A stretch of 25,270 bases of DNA. It comes from Candidatus Heimdallarchaeota archaeon LC_2. Lineage in GTDB: Archaea; Asgardarchaeota; Heimdallarchaeia; Heimdallarchaeales; Kariarchaeaceae. Below are positions 15,151 to 23,128 of the stretch, piece by piece. The notes below the pieces were generated by a model. The model saw nothing but the letters and a program-made list of their open reading frames with translations. It was not told the origin of the DNA and ran no database searches. The stretch's first letter is position 1; each line of letters opens with the position of its first letter. The DNA lies in the NCBI GenBank assembly GCA_001940725.1, contig MDVR01000003.1, positions 1 through 25,270 of the forward strand, written 5' to 3'. The position numbers were made by a program, and so were the translations under genes.

Positions 15151-15690
15151 CTATTGTAATGGCTTGTATTCATCAAACAAAGCTCCAAGATTATGCTTTA
15201 AAAATAAGTAAAGATGGATAAAACGTTTAGTCTCATCAATTACGTAATTTTCAATCATTCGATACTTTTTATCAAAAAATAATTGAGGAATATCTAAATT
15301 TTCTCCTTGCTTTTTTACCAGGTTTGTTAATGTGGTTCCCCTAAATTCCCCCTGCCTTGCAATTATATAAGTATCTTTGATATCAATTTTTGGTTTTGAA
15401 TCGAACCAATCCCTACTAATCTCTATCTCTAGAACTTCTTTAGCTCTAATACTTAAAAATCTAAAGTCGAAATTTAGATTGTAACCTACGGGAATAAATT
15501 TCCAAGTTTCTATTCCCTCTTTTAGGAAGATTTCTAGAAATTCCTCAATTATCTTACTTTCAGATGATTCCCATGATTTTAATATCCTAAGTTTGCCTAA
15601 AGGATCTAACTTTTGATACTGGATAGTTATTATTTGATCAGAATTTGGATCCAGCCCCGTAGTTTCAATATCCAAATAATATTCCGTCAT
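15151..15690 (-). CDS. DnaQ-like (DEDD) 3'-5' exonuclease-fold protein
   Basis: 179 aa. Exo I is visible as YLDIETTGLD with Asp7 and Glu9, and Exo II as GYNLNFDFRFL with Asp75. A candidate Exo III aspartate is Asp152 in YVIDETKRF, though its spacing from the tyrosine is not the textbook YxxxD. Asp106 in IKDTY is another acidic residue typical of this fold. The length equals a free-standing exonuclease domain, with no polymerase part. It may act in DNA repair, RNA trimming or nucleotide clean-up; the substrate is not readable. The ATG at 15690 has an AT-rich TATA-like element at 15711-15725, about 26 nt upstream. Confidence 0.85.
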   Translation of the reverse strand: MTEYYLDIETTGLDPNSDQIITIQYQKLDPLGKLRILKSWESSESKIIEEFLEIFLKEGIETWKFIPVGYNLNFDFRFLSIRAKEVLEIEISRDWFDSKPKIDIKDTYIIARQGEFRGTTLTNLVKKQGENLDIPQLFFDKKYRMIENYVIDETKRFIHLYLFLKHNLGALFDEYKPLQ

Positions 15691-15900
15691 GAAAGAAATA
15701 AATTGAATTGAAATTTAAAAAATTGTATTTCAATTAATATAAACAATCGAATTATCATAATATTAAGTATGTTACTCAAAATCAACAACTTATGTCAAAT
15801 TTTTCTTATTATATATTTGGGCTATCAACCCTTATTCAGTTCATCGTAAACAAATGGATGAAACATACAAATTTTTAAGAACAAAATTTTTATCTCTTTT

Positions 15901-16896
15901 GTGAAATACCGAAGAATGGGAAAACATGGAATACGATTGTCTGAAGTATCTTTAGGTGCTTGGCTTACATACGGAAGTTCAGTTGAGGATACGAATGCAA
16001 TAAAAATAATGCATGAAGCTTTAGAACTTGGAGTTAATTTTATTGATGTCGCAGACATTTATGCAAAAGGTCAAGCTGAACTAGTTGTTGGTAAAGCTTT
16101 AGAAGGAGATATCTATTCTCGAAAAGACTTGGTTATATCATCCAAAGTATTTTGGCCAATGACTGATAATCCAAATGATGTTGGATTATCCAGGAAACAT
16201 ATTGGCGATTCAATTGAAAACTCATTGAAACGTTTTAAATTGGATTATCTCGATATTTATTTCTGTCATAGATTTGATTGGCAAACACCACTCGAAGAAA
16301 CAGTTGGGATTATGGATGACCTTGTTCATGACGGAAAAATAAAATACTGGGGTACCTCAGTATGGTCCGCACCACAATTAGAAAGAGTAGTAGGTGTCTG
16401 TAAAGAAATGGGTGCCACTTTTCCAACAGTTGAGCAACCACGTTATAACATAATGGACCGTTACATTGAGTTAGAGGTCATGAATACTACAAAATATCAT
16501 GGAATGGGGATTGTACCATGGTCACCTCTTCATGGAGGATTATTGAGTGGAAAATATAACGATGGCATTCCAGAAGGATCTAGGGGGGCTGTAGGGGGAA
16601 CTAAAGGATTCATTGAACGGTATTTAACTGATGATAACATAGCTAAATTAAAGAAATTAAGCGAATTAGCTAAGGAATTAGATATTTCCACATCTCAATT
16701 AGCATTGGCTTGGATCTTAAGAAAGGATGAAATTTCTTCAGTTATTACTGGAGCTACAAAGATAGATCATATTCAAGATAATGTAAAAGCCGTGGAAGTA
16801 AATCTATGCAATGATACACTGGAAAGAATTGAAGAAATATTTCAAAACAAACCTGAATGGCATGCAGTATATGCACCAATGATGGTTGACAGGTAA
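15901..16896 (+). CDS. Aldo/keto reductase (Kv-beta-like AKR family)
   Basis: 331 aa with a GTG start at 15901. Upstream ATGs at 15854 and 15858 are out of frame, and a TATA-like ATTTTTAAGA is centred 26 nt upstream. The opening MKYRRMGKHGIRLSEVSLG is typical. The catalytic tetrad is complete: Asp49 and Tyr54 (IDVADIYAKGQAE), Lys82 (SSKVFW) and His123 (YFCHRFD). The cofactor-binding end includes VITGATKIDHIQDNV. The sequence is closer in style to the voltage-gated potassium channel beta-subunit/YghZ branch than to sugar-specific AKRs. A K+ channel gene lies 3 kb downstream, but there is no operon link, so a channel partnership is speculation. It is followed after about 95 bp by an Ldh2-type dehydrogenase. 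Confidence 0.93.
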   Translation: MKYRRMGKHGIRLSEVSLGAWLTYGSSVEDTNAIKIMHEALELGVNFIDVADIYAKGQAELVVGKALEGDIYSRKDLVISSKVFWPMTDNPNDVGLSRKHIGDSIENSLKRFKLDYLDIYFCHRFDWQTPLEETVGIMDDLVHDGKIKYWGTSVWSAPQLERVVGVCKEMGATFPTVEQPRYNIMDRYIELEVMNTTKYHGMGIVPWSPLHGGLLSGKYNDGIPEGSRGAVGGTKGFIERYLTDDNIAKLKKLSELAKELDISTSQLALAWILRKDEISSVITGATKIDHIQDNVKAVEVNLCNDTLERIEEIFQNKPEWHAVYAPMMVDR

Positions 16897-16990
16897 ACAA
16901 TCAAAAGCAAATTAATTATTATTTCGAATCACAATTTACTAACGAAACATAATATATTTTTCAACAAAATCCGTTTATATAGAAATATCA

Positions 16991-18166
16991 ATGTCCGAAA
17001 TTCGACAACACTATTATGTAGGTGATATAGAGAATTTTAATCTAAGAGTTCTAACTAAAAGTGGATATTCTAAAGAAGCAGCTCAAGCAACGTCTTTTGC
17101 TCTTCTCCAAGCAGATATGAAAGGTATATTTTCGCATGGTGTAGCTGGAGGAACTGGAATTGAAGAGGCAGTTCAAAGGTCAGGAATAACAGCCACAGTT
17201 GATCCATCTGCCATACCGATAATTCTTCAGCAAAAATATCCAACTATCGCTGTCATTGATGGAAATGGATCTCCTGGTCATCTAGCTGCCATGACCGCAG
17301 TTGAACTAGTGAAAAACCTTGCAAGGAAGTATGGCATAGCCAAAGTGTTTGTGAATAATACTAATCATTATGGTGCAGCTGGGGTATGGAGTGAAAAAAT
17401 TGCTGAAGATGGGGACTTGAAAGGAGAATCGTATTGTACAACTGCAGCATTTGCGAGAGTAATGGGTGATGATCCTGATAAATTGGATTATACTAAAGGT
17501 GCTGGAAAAGAGCTAAGATTAGGGACAAATCCAATTGCAATATCGATTCCGCACGATAAAGGTACAATGACCCTTGATATGGCATGTACAAGAATGGCAG
17601 TGAGTTTATGTTTAAAACATCTTAAGGCTGGCGAGATGCTGACAACTCCAGAATATATTGCCGATGAAAATTACAAATCAACATTAAATCCAACAGAATT
17701 TGTGGATTCTATGGAAAAACTAGATCAAGTAAAAGGAACGGTATTTCCATTTGGATCTACCCTTGCGGGTTATAAAGGTGATTCATTATTACGTTTCATT
17801 GAAATAGATCAATCCTTAGGTGGGGGTCCAATCCATAAAATTCCAGTTGGTCCAAGTAAAGAGAGAAGGATCTCACACTGCTTTGTTGCTCAGGTTATTG
17901 ATTTTCATTATTCTGAAGAAGAAGCAAAAGCAGTATTTCGAGAATTAATCAATGACTATGAGACAAAATACTTTGGACCATTATCAAGATGGCCTGGAGA
18001 TCGATCACTCAAGGCTCAGGAATACTCAAAGAATGAAGGGATTCCTTACAGTATTGGACAGGTAAATACTTTAAGAAGAGCTGCAGAACATGTTGGATTA
18101 AATTTTAATGATATTCTTCAACCTTGCAGTAATAAAGATTATCCGTACGAAATATTTAACAAATAA
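16991..18166 (+). CDS. Ldh2 family (malate/L-lactate-type) NAD(P)-dependent dehydrogenase
   Basis: 391 aa. Family landmarks in order are ADMKGIFSHGV (His49), the GHLAAMTAVELVKNLARKYG helix, NNTNHYGAAG (His126), LGTNPIAISIP, TMTLDMACT, and near the end HCFVAQVID. These define the Ldh2/YlbC-type fold, which reduces 2-oxoacids (malate, sulfolactate, ureidoglycolate, piperideine-2-carboxylate) with NAD(P)H. The substrate is not decidable here. Two TATA-like elements precede it: AATATATTTT about 35 nt and TTTATATAG about 13-17 nt upstream. The second would start transcription inside the frame, so I prefer the first. Possible co-function with the AKR gene in sugar-acid or hydroxyacid metabolism is inference. 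Confidence 0.92.
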   Translation: MSEIRQHYYVGDIENFNLRVLTKSGYSKEAAQATSFALLQADMKGIFSHGVAGGTGIEEAVQRSGITATVDPSAIPIILQQKYPTIAVIDGNGSPGHLAAMTAVELVKNLARKYGIAKVFVNNTNHYGAAGVWSEKIAEDGDLKGESYCTTAAFARVMGDDPDKLDYTKGAGKELRLGTNPIAISIPHDKGTMTLDMACTRMAVSLCLKHLKAGEMLTTPEYIADENYKSTLNPTEFVDSMEKLDQVKGTVFPFGSTLAGYKGDSLLRFIEIDQSLGGGPIHKIPVGPSKERRISHCFVAQVIDFHYSEEEAKAVFRELINDYETKYFGPLSRWPGDRSLKAQEYSKNEGIPYSIGQVNTLRRAAEHVGLNFNDILQPCSNKDYPYEIFNK

Positions 18167-18557
18167 GCTAAAAGATAAATTATTACCTTTATCTATCAAT
18201 TTTCTTAAAAATTCCATTGGTTATTTCAAAATGCGGTTTGCGTTGCGGTGTGATTATACGTGAATCAAGATTAATCTCCTTGTTTCTCGTCATAAAATGA
18301 TCATTTGTATTCAAACCGCAATTATTTAAATTCAAAAATAAAACAAGGTTTTCAATTACATCTTATGTACGACGGTTTTGCTAGAAAAAGGAGACTTAGA
18401 AAAAGTAGAGGCCATTTGAAGATTAATAACCAAACCCAGGTAGTCAATTCAGTGATGAAACGAAATGATGGTGGTAACCATAAATTTCCCTGAGACATAA
18501 AACCAAGATCAATTCTGAGTTTTAAATTTATTCTGTTTAATGGAACAATTGAGATAA
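18167..18557. other. 391-bp intergenic region without a convincing gene
   Basis: Located between the Ldh2 gene and the convergent HEAT-like gene. A 62-codon plus frame (18305-18493, TTG start; 42 codons from the ATG at 18362) encodes a basic, low-complexity peptide unlike any family I know and has no promoter at the usual distance. The region contains the TGCGGTTTG-type repeats described separately, and a GTGATGA/CTGA pair that was considered as a C/D box RNA and not accepted. Confidence 0.4.
18232..18320. repeat. Three copies of a GC-rich 9-bp element (two direct, one inverted)
   Basis: TGCGGTTTG at 18232-18240, TGCGGTGTG at 18244-18252 (8 of 9 identical, 12-bp period) and the exact inverse CAAACCGCA at 18312-18320. 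The outer pair could close a stem around a 71-nt loop. They stand out in an AT-rich intergenic stretch. They may be regulator sites or part of a structured RNA. Confidence 0.45.
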
Positions 18558-18911
18558 TTAATTAAGTTGTAGGAGTTGCAGAGCAAATTCTTTGATCTTA
18601 ACATTCTTCTCATTCTTCGCTATGATTTTGAATATTCTTCTTACTCGTTCTTGATTTATCCAACTTTTGAGTTGCCGAATCGCAGACATTCTCATTAGAT
18701 AATGATCTGAGTAAAATATATCTTGGATTAATGCCTCAATTAAGAAATCTTCCAAATTATTAGCTAAATTTATTTCTTCATGAACGATATGATCTTCATT
18801 CTCATCAACCAAATAATAAGACGGTACAATCTGTGGGTGATTAACACTTTGTATCTGTGCGTTTTCAATGAGATCAACCATCTGTGTTGTATTTATTGTT
18901 CCAATACTCAT
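18558..18911 (-). CDS. Small helical protein with one or two HEAT-like repeats
   Basis: 117 aa. Residues 1-50 are polar without clear structure. From about residue 50 on, helix pairs are evident (LEDFLIEALIQDIFYSDHYL; MRMSAIRQLKSWINQERVRRIFKIIAKNEKNVKIKEFALQLLQ). The SAIRQL and KIKEFALQLLQ pattern with small and aliphatic spacing resembles HEAT repeats, though two units are too few to form a solenoid. The ATG at 18911 has a TATATA element at 18941-18949, about 34 nt upstream. No functional assignment can be made. Confidence 0.65.
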   Translation of the reverse strand: MSIGTINTTQMVDLIENAQIQSVNHPQIVPSYYLVDENEDHIVHEEINLANNLEDFLIEALIQDIFYSDHYLMRMSAIRQLKSWINQERVRRIFKIIAKNEKNVKIKEFALQLLQLN

Positions 18912-19042
18912 TTCTATAAAGAATATTATTCGGAATTTGATTATATATCTTCAGAGAGTTTTTTAAAAGTGAAATTTGCTCAATTATCTATTGTGATTAT
19001 AAAAAATTTGATTTCAATTGATTTTTCTAATATTGCGTATAG

Positions 19043-19687
19043 TTAATCTTCAACTAATTTGTAAGTTGTTTGAACCCAGGCAAATCCTTTTTTTCTTGCA
19101 ATAATTTCATATTTATTGTTTAACAATTGATTGTCTATTCCCTTTTGAGAATGGCCGTATGGGTGAAAATTACCTTTTCTCTTTGCAAAAAAAGCATAAA
19201 TTTTTATTACTAATTTCATCAATAACCATGGTCTAGGTACTGTTAGACTAATTATTTTGGGATTATATGAAATTGATTTATCAAGCATCCCTTCTCTGTC
19301 CGGATGACAACATAGAACTCGATGAAGTGAGATTGCATCAACTTTTTGGTGTTCTAAACTTAAGAAACTCTCATTTGTTATTGAATATTTGCTAGCATCA
19401 ATATTTGCATATTCTAATCTTTCTAATGCTAGTTTATTCATATCATCTGATAAATCTACACCTGCAACATGATCTAATCCTCCTTCTATCATTCCTTTCA
19501 TGACACTGCCCGGTCCTGAACCCACATCAATTGCTGTTTTTGCACCGGATAAAACGATGTCATCTATTTGGGCTTGTGCACTCCAAGGAACGCCCTTTTC
19601 ATCATGTTTTTTAGCAAAAGATACTGATTCATCATCAAAAAATCTACTAATACCTTTCTCAGTATGTTCTAACTCATGTTCTTGCAT
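19043..19687 (-). CDS. Class I SAM-dependent methyltransferase
   Basis: 214 aa. Motif I DVGSGPGS starts at Asp54, followed by VAGVDLSDDMNKLALERL, which holds the acidic residue that binds the SAM ribose (in VDLS). ISLHRVLCCHPDREGML corresponds to the region after strand 4. The C-terminus has a basic helix (LVIKIYAFFAKRKG) that may touch a membrane or substrate. It resembles small-molecule methyltransferases of the Methyltransf_11/25 kind; the substrate is unknown. A minus-strand TATA-like CACTTTTATCATT (19706-19718) is centred 25 nt upstream of the ATG, so the transcript is probably leaderless. Confidence 0.88.
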   Translation of the reverse strand: MQEHELEHTEKGISRFFDDESVSFAKKHDEKGVPWSAQAQIDDIVLSGAKTAIDVGSGPGSVMKGMIEGGLDHVAGVDLSDDMNKLALERLEYANIDASKYSITNESFLSLEHQKVDAISLHRVLCCHPDREGMLDKSISYNPKIISLTVPRPWLLMKLVIKIYAFFAKRKGNFHPYGHSQKGIDNQLLNNKYEIIARKKGFAWVQTTYKLVED

Positions 19688-19831
19688 ATTTTGATGGTTT
19701 CTTGGAATGATAAAAGTGTTAGTATTGGTTATTAAATGTCTTAATTCATAAATATTCCAAAATTAAAAGAAATCAAATAAACGTAAATACTTCAATGTTT
19801 TGTTACTTAAGGAAAAAGCAATTAATAAGCA

Positions 19832-21475
19832 GTGAGTTCCTTGATTTTAGTGAAAATCGGTAGAACTGCATTACTTAAAAAAATTATAGGTGATATATTA
19901 GGACCAATATTTGCAATAATTACATTGGTCCTAGTTGGCAGCTTCGTTTTTTCTTATTATGAGGATATATCGTATTTTGAATCTCTATACTTTGTTGTAG
20001 TTGCTTTAAGTACAGTTGGTCTAGGTGATGTCTCTCCTGAAACCCAAGCAGGTAAAATCGTTACAATAGTAATGATAGTTCTTGGAATTGGAATAATTTC
20101 CATTTCCATTTCGAGTATTGGGAATAAAATAATTAAAAATACTTTAAATCATGATTTTAGGTATGAGCAAGCAATAAAAAATTACCAAAAACATGTGATT
20201 GTGGCTGGATATGGCCATATAGGAAGGAGAATAGTTGAATATTTAACTGGATGGAGAGTAAATCTTGTTATAATTGATGCAGATTTTGATGAAGTTCAAG
20301 CAGCAAGAGAAGATGGCTTGGCTGCAATTCAAGGAGATATAGCGAACCCACGAGAATTGAGCAAATTAAATATTAAAAATGCTGAGGGCTTAGTTATTGC
20401 TATAAATGATCCGAATGTTACTTTATTTGCAGGTCAAGCTGCTAAGGTTGCAAACCCCAAATTATGGGTAATTGCAGAAAAAAATATTCATTATGATCAA
20501 GCTATGTACCGTTCCGTACACATCACAAAGGCTATTGATCGATTTTCAGGAAGTAAAGCAAGAATTCGTGGAATAATTTGGGGTCTTGAAATTGAAACTT
20601 TTAATTTTTCAATGGGCGATGGGACCTCATTTTTTAGAATTCCTATGTTAGAAGGTTTAACCGAATCAGATTTAGATGATTTAGGTTTTGTTATTCTCGG
20701 AGTTATCAAAAACAATGAATTCCATAAATATTCAGGATCAAAGCAATTAGACAAAGCATCTATGTTATTAGTAGGAGGACCATCAAAATCAACTAAACAA
20801 TTCGTTAGAGTTTTGAAAAGCCACTTACCTCCAGATGATGATGGAATTATTAGTGTACTTTTAATTGGTTATGGTGATTATGCCGAAACAATACTACCAT
20901 CAATATTGAGCAACTCAGACGAAGTAGTAATAATAGATACTGATGAATCAAGAAGAAAATTGGCTAAAAAAGCAGGCGGTGTTAAGGTCGAAGTACGTCA
21001 TCGTGCTTCAAAAGAACAACTCAAAAAAGCGGATATTATTTTACTCACAAGTAGGGCTGCTGGTCACATGTTAGCAATTGGAGTTGAAGCAAAAACAGTT
21101 AACCCTAATATCAAATTATATGCAAGAGCAACCATGGCAGAACACGCACAAATTTTTGAGAAAGCAGGCGCAGATTATGTATTTTCTCCGGAAGTTGATT
21201 GTGCTGTTGAACTTTCAAGTACTGTTATTTCTAATATTTTCAATACACAGGCAATACCGTTTGCAAACGGTCAATTGCTATTTCATTCTGGTAACACAAA
21301 AATAAAGAAAGTATCCAAAAGGCAAGTATTGGCTTCATACAACAGTAAGAAGAATGAGACTAAATTCTTTGGAAAATATGGAGGAAAAGAGAGTCAAACA
21401 TTAGAATTCGTAGAATTCAAAAAAGAAATTGATTTCTTAAGTTTAGATAGAATAATCTACAGTGATATTAACTGA
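19832..21475 (+). CDS. Two-TM potassium channel with tandem RCK (TrkA-N/TrkA-C) domains
   Basis: 547 aa. TM1 is at about residues 20-45 and the pore helix at about 47-60. The selectivity filter TVGLGD is at residues 61-66 (canonical TVGYGD/TVGFGD), and TM2 at about 75-105. The first RCK Rossmann unit starts at GYGHIG (Gly126) with the acidic strand-2 end IIDAD. A second RCK unit starts at IGYGDYAE (Gly346) with VVIIDTDE. Two RCK domains in one chain are known from GsuK-type prokaryotic channels and eukaryotic BK channels; a tetramer would then form a closed eight-RCK gating ring that senses nucleotides or cations. A GTG at 19832 or, 18 nt later in frame, GTG at 19850 could be the start; TTACTTAAGG about 25 nt upstream favours the first. 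Confidence 0.93.
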   Translation: MSSLILVKIGRTALLKKIIGDILGPIFAIITLVLVGSFVFSYYEDISYFESLYFVVVALSTVGLGDVSPETQAGKIVTIVMIVLGIGIISISISSIGNKIIKNTLNHDFRYEQAIKNYQKHVIVAGYGHIGRRIVEYLTGWRVNLVIIDADFDEVQAAREDGLAAIQGDIANPRELSKLNIKNAEGLVIAINDPNVTLFAGQAAKVANPKLWVIAEKNIHYDQAMYRSVHITKAIDRFSGSKARIRGIIWGLEIETFNFSMGDGTSFFRIPMLEGLTESDLDDLGFVILGVIKNNEFHKYSGSKQLDKASMLLVGGPSKSTKQFVRVLKSHLPPDDDGIISVLLIGYGDYAETILPSILSNSDEVVIIDTDESRRKLAKKAGGVKVEVRHRASKEQLKKADIILLTSRAAGHMLAIGVEAKTVNPNIKLYARATMAEHAQIFEKAGADYVFSPEVDCAVELSSTVISNIFNTQAIPFANGQLLFHSGNTKIKKVSKRQVLASYNSKKNETKFFGKYGGKESQTLEFVEFKKEIDFLSLDRIIYSDIN

Positions 21476-21507
21476 TATAACAAAATGCTATTTTAATGCA
21501 GTTTTAC

Positions 21508-21519
21508 CTTTATAAAATG
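21508..21519 (+). promoter_or_regulatory. TATA-like element of the phosphatase gene
   Basis: CTTTATAAAATG is centred about 42 nt before the GTG at 21555. The transcript would have a leader of about 15-20 nt, unlike the leaderless neighbours. Confidence 0.45.
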
Positions 21520-21554
21520 CAAATTTTATTCAAGATGGGATCATTTATGAAAAT

Positions 21555-22025
21555 GTGAATGATAAGCCAAATTTAGAAAATTTTTCTTGGGTTGAAAAAA
21601 ATATCATTGCAGGATCCTCCATTCCACGATCAAAAGAAGAGTTTGATTTTTTGATAAATGAAGGCATTAGAGTAATAATTAATTTAACAGAATTTCCTGT
21701 TTTTCCAAAAGATAAATTTACCATGGATAAATTTATTTTCCATCAAATATCCATTCCTGATTTCACAGCTCCAACAATAGAACAAATTAATGAATTCAAA
21801 AATCTAGTTGAAAAGTATAAAGAATGGAATTTCCCAATTCTCGTTCACTGTTATGCAGGTTGTGGTCGAACTGGGACATTTTTAGCTTCATATCTTATGT
21901 TTTCAAAACAGTTTAAAACTTATGATGAGGCACTTATTGGTTTGAGAAAGCTTAGACCTTGTAGTGTAGAAACAGAATCTCAAATAATTGTACTGAAACA
22001 ATATGAACTCCAAATATTGAAATGA
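21555..22025 (+). CDS. Dual-specificity (cysteine-based) protein phosphatase
   Basis: 156 aa. The phosphatase signature HCxxGxxRTG is present as HCYAGCGRTG, with catalytic Cys99 and Arg105. Asp69 in the IPDFTAP segment is at the expected place for the general acid. The LINEGIRVIINLTEFPVFP segment matches the strand-loop before it in archaeal and eukaryotic DSPs. The length equals a single catalytic domain with no targeting extension. The start is GTG; an ATG two bases upstream (21553) is followed directly by TGA and cannot be used. It lies between the K+ channel and an unknown gene on the same strand. Targets (phosphotyrosine, phosphoserine or phospho-lipid/RNA) cannot be told from sequence. 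Confidence 0.9.
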   Translation: MNDKPNLENFSWVEKNIIAGSSIPRSKEEFDFLINEGIRVIINLTEFPVFPKDKFTMDKFIFHQISIPDFTAPTIEQINEFKNLVEKYKEWNFPILVHCYAGCGRTGTFLASYLMFSKQFKTYDEALIGLRKLRPCSVETESQIIVLKQYELQILK

Positions 22026-22134
22026 AATAGAAACAACTACATAATGAAATGTTAAAACACAAAAAAAAAATCCTTAATCGAATACAACCTAAATAAAAAT
22101 ACATTATTAATGGAGAAATCAAAGGAAATTGAGG

Positions 22135-23046
22135 ATGTCAAAGTCAGCAATTTCTCAATTTCAGTGCCAAACATGCAAGGAAATGAGGTATCATACGGTC
22201 GACGTCCCAGATCACGAAAATAAAATAAGTAGGAGTAGCAATGGATTAGTTGTTCATTCAGATATACATAGATGTAGTGATGGTTTGTTAAATATATATA
22301 ATTTAGAAATTGATGCTAATTATGCAATTCGTTCATTTACTCAGCTGAAACTTCCCGAGTTTCGAAAAGCTTTACCGCAATCTGTTCCTGGATTACCCGC
22401 ACCAAAAATCATTCATGATGAAGATAGGATAAATTTTAAAATTACAAAAATGCTTCAAGAGAATGGCTTTAGATTAGTAATTTATGATGATATGGCAAAC
22501 GTATCAATAAATATCGGTGAGGTAAATCTAAAAAATGAACTTATCATTTCAAGACTTGAATCAGATCATGGACATATAAGAATTGATTATTATTATTCTG
22601 AACTTCCATTTACAAGTAATGTTGAGAAGTTATTATTGGTTCTCATAAACACATTAGCTGTTGTACCACCGACAAAAATTGGTTTATTTATTGAAACATT
22701 GCGATATATACACGAAATTCAAACGTCTCCACCCTCTGATTTTCATATAAAGCTCTTAAAAACAATATTAACTACTCATGAAACATATTTTATGTTAGAA
22801 GACGAAGAAAATATTGAAGCAGTGACAGATGATTTAAAATATAAATATGGGGACGAGATGGGAAATTTTGCAAAAGAATTAGTTAATCATCTTAAGGATA
22901 ATCCAATGGCTACATTGCAAAATTTCATGACCCTAGAGTCCGAAACACACAAAAATGACGATTTAATATATGTAATTCACACTTTCATGTTAATTGAACA
23001 GACGGGATTATTACTCATTGATAGACCTGGTATTGTTAATGATTAA
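22135..23046 (+). CDS. Protein with putative metal-binding N-terminus (unknown family)
   Basis: 303 aa from the ATG at 22135. A TTG two codons earlier is possible but less likely, because AAAGGA at 22120-22125 lies 9 nt before the ATG. The N-terminus has CQTCKEMRYH, then HSDIHRC about 35 residues later: C-x2-C ... H ... H-x-x-C, a plausible but irregular zinc site. The middle (about 95-165) is alpha/beta with IRIDYYYSELPF. The C-terminal half is helical (LLLVLINTLAVVPPTKIGLFIE, DEMGNFAKELVNHLKD). No catalytic motif is recognised. It could be an adaptor or a regulatory protein; the position next to a phosphatase and upstream of the subtilase gives no firm clue. Confidence 0.7.
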   Translation: MSKSAISQFQCQTCKEMRYHTVDVPDHENKISRSSNGLVVHSDIHRCSDGLLNIYNLEIDANYAIRSFTQLKLPEFRKALPQSVPGLPAPKIIHDEDRINFKITKMLQENGFRLVIYDDMANVSINIGEVNLKNELIISRLESDHGHIRIDYYYSELPFTSNVEKLLLVLINTLAVVPPTKIGLFIETLRYIHEIQTSPPSDFHIKLLKTILTTHETYFMLEDEENIEAVTDDLKYKYGDEMGNFAKELVNHLKDNPMATLQNFMTLESETHKNDDLIYVIHTFMLIEQTGLLLIDRPGIVND

Positions 23047-23128
23047 TCACCTGTTATTTATGATACATATTGATTAGGAGGCTAATTCTAAAATTGTATT
23101 AGTTTCAATAATTAATATACTTGAAACA

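Noticed and set aside
15825..16058. Minus-strand 77-codon frame at the AKR start
   Set aside because: It mostly overlaps the AKR coding region antisense and has no features of its own.
18452..18493. GTGATGA ... CTGA arrangement resembling a C/D box sRNA
   Set aside because: A good C box and D box are 42 nt apart, but no D' CUGA precedes the ATGATGG that would be C', and there is no terminal stem. A covariance search or small-RNA data would be needed to revive it.
18305..18493. 62-codon basic reading frame
   Set aside because: TTG start, no promoter at the usual distance, composition unlike neighbouring proteins, and no recognisable motif; kept only as a note under the intergenic region.
22110..22230. 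Short overlapping frame starting MEKSKEIEDV in front of the zinc-site gene
   Set aside because: A TATA-like element lies about 18 nt upstream, but the peptide has no family features and runs through the strongly coding start of the 303-aa gene in another frame.
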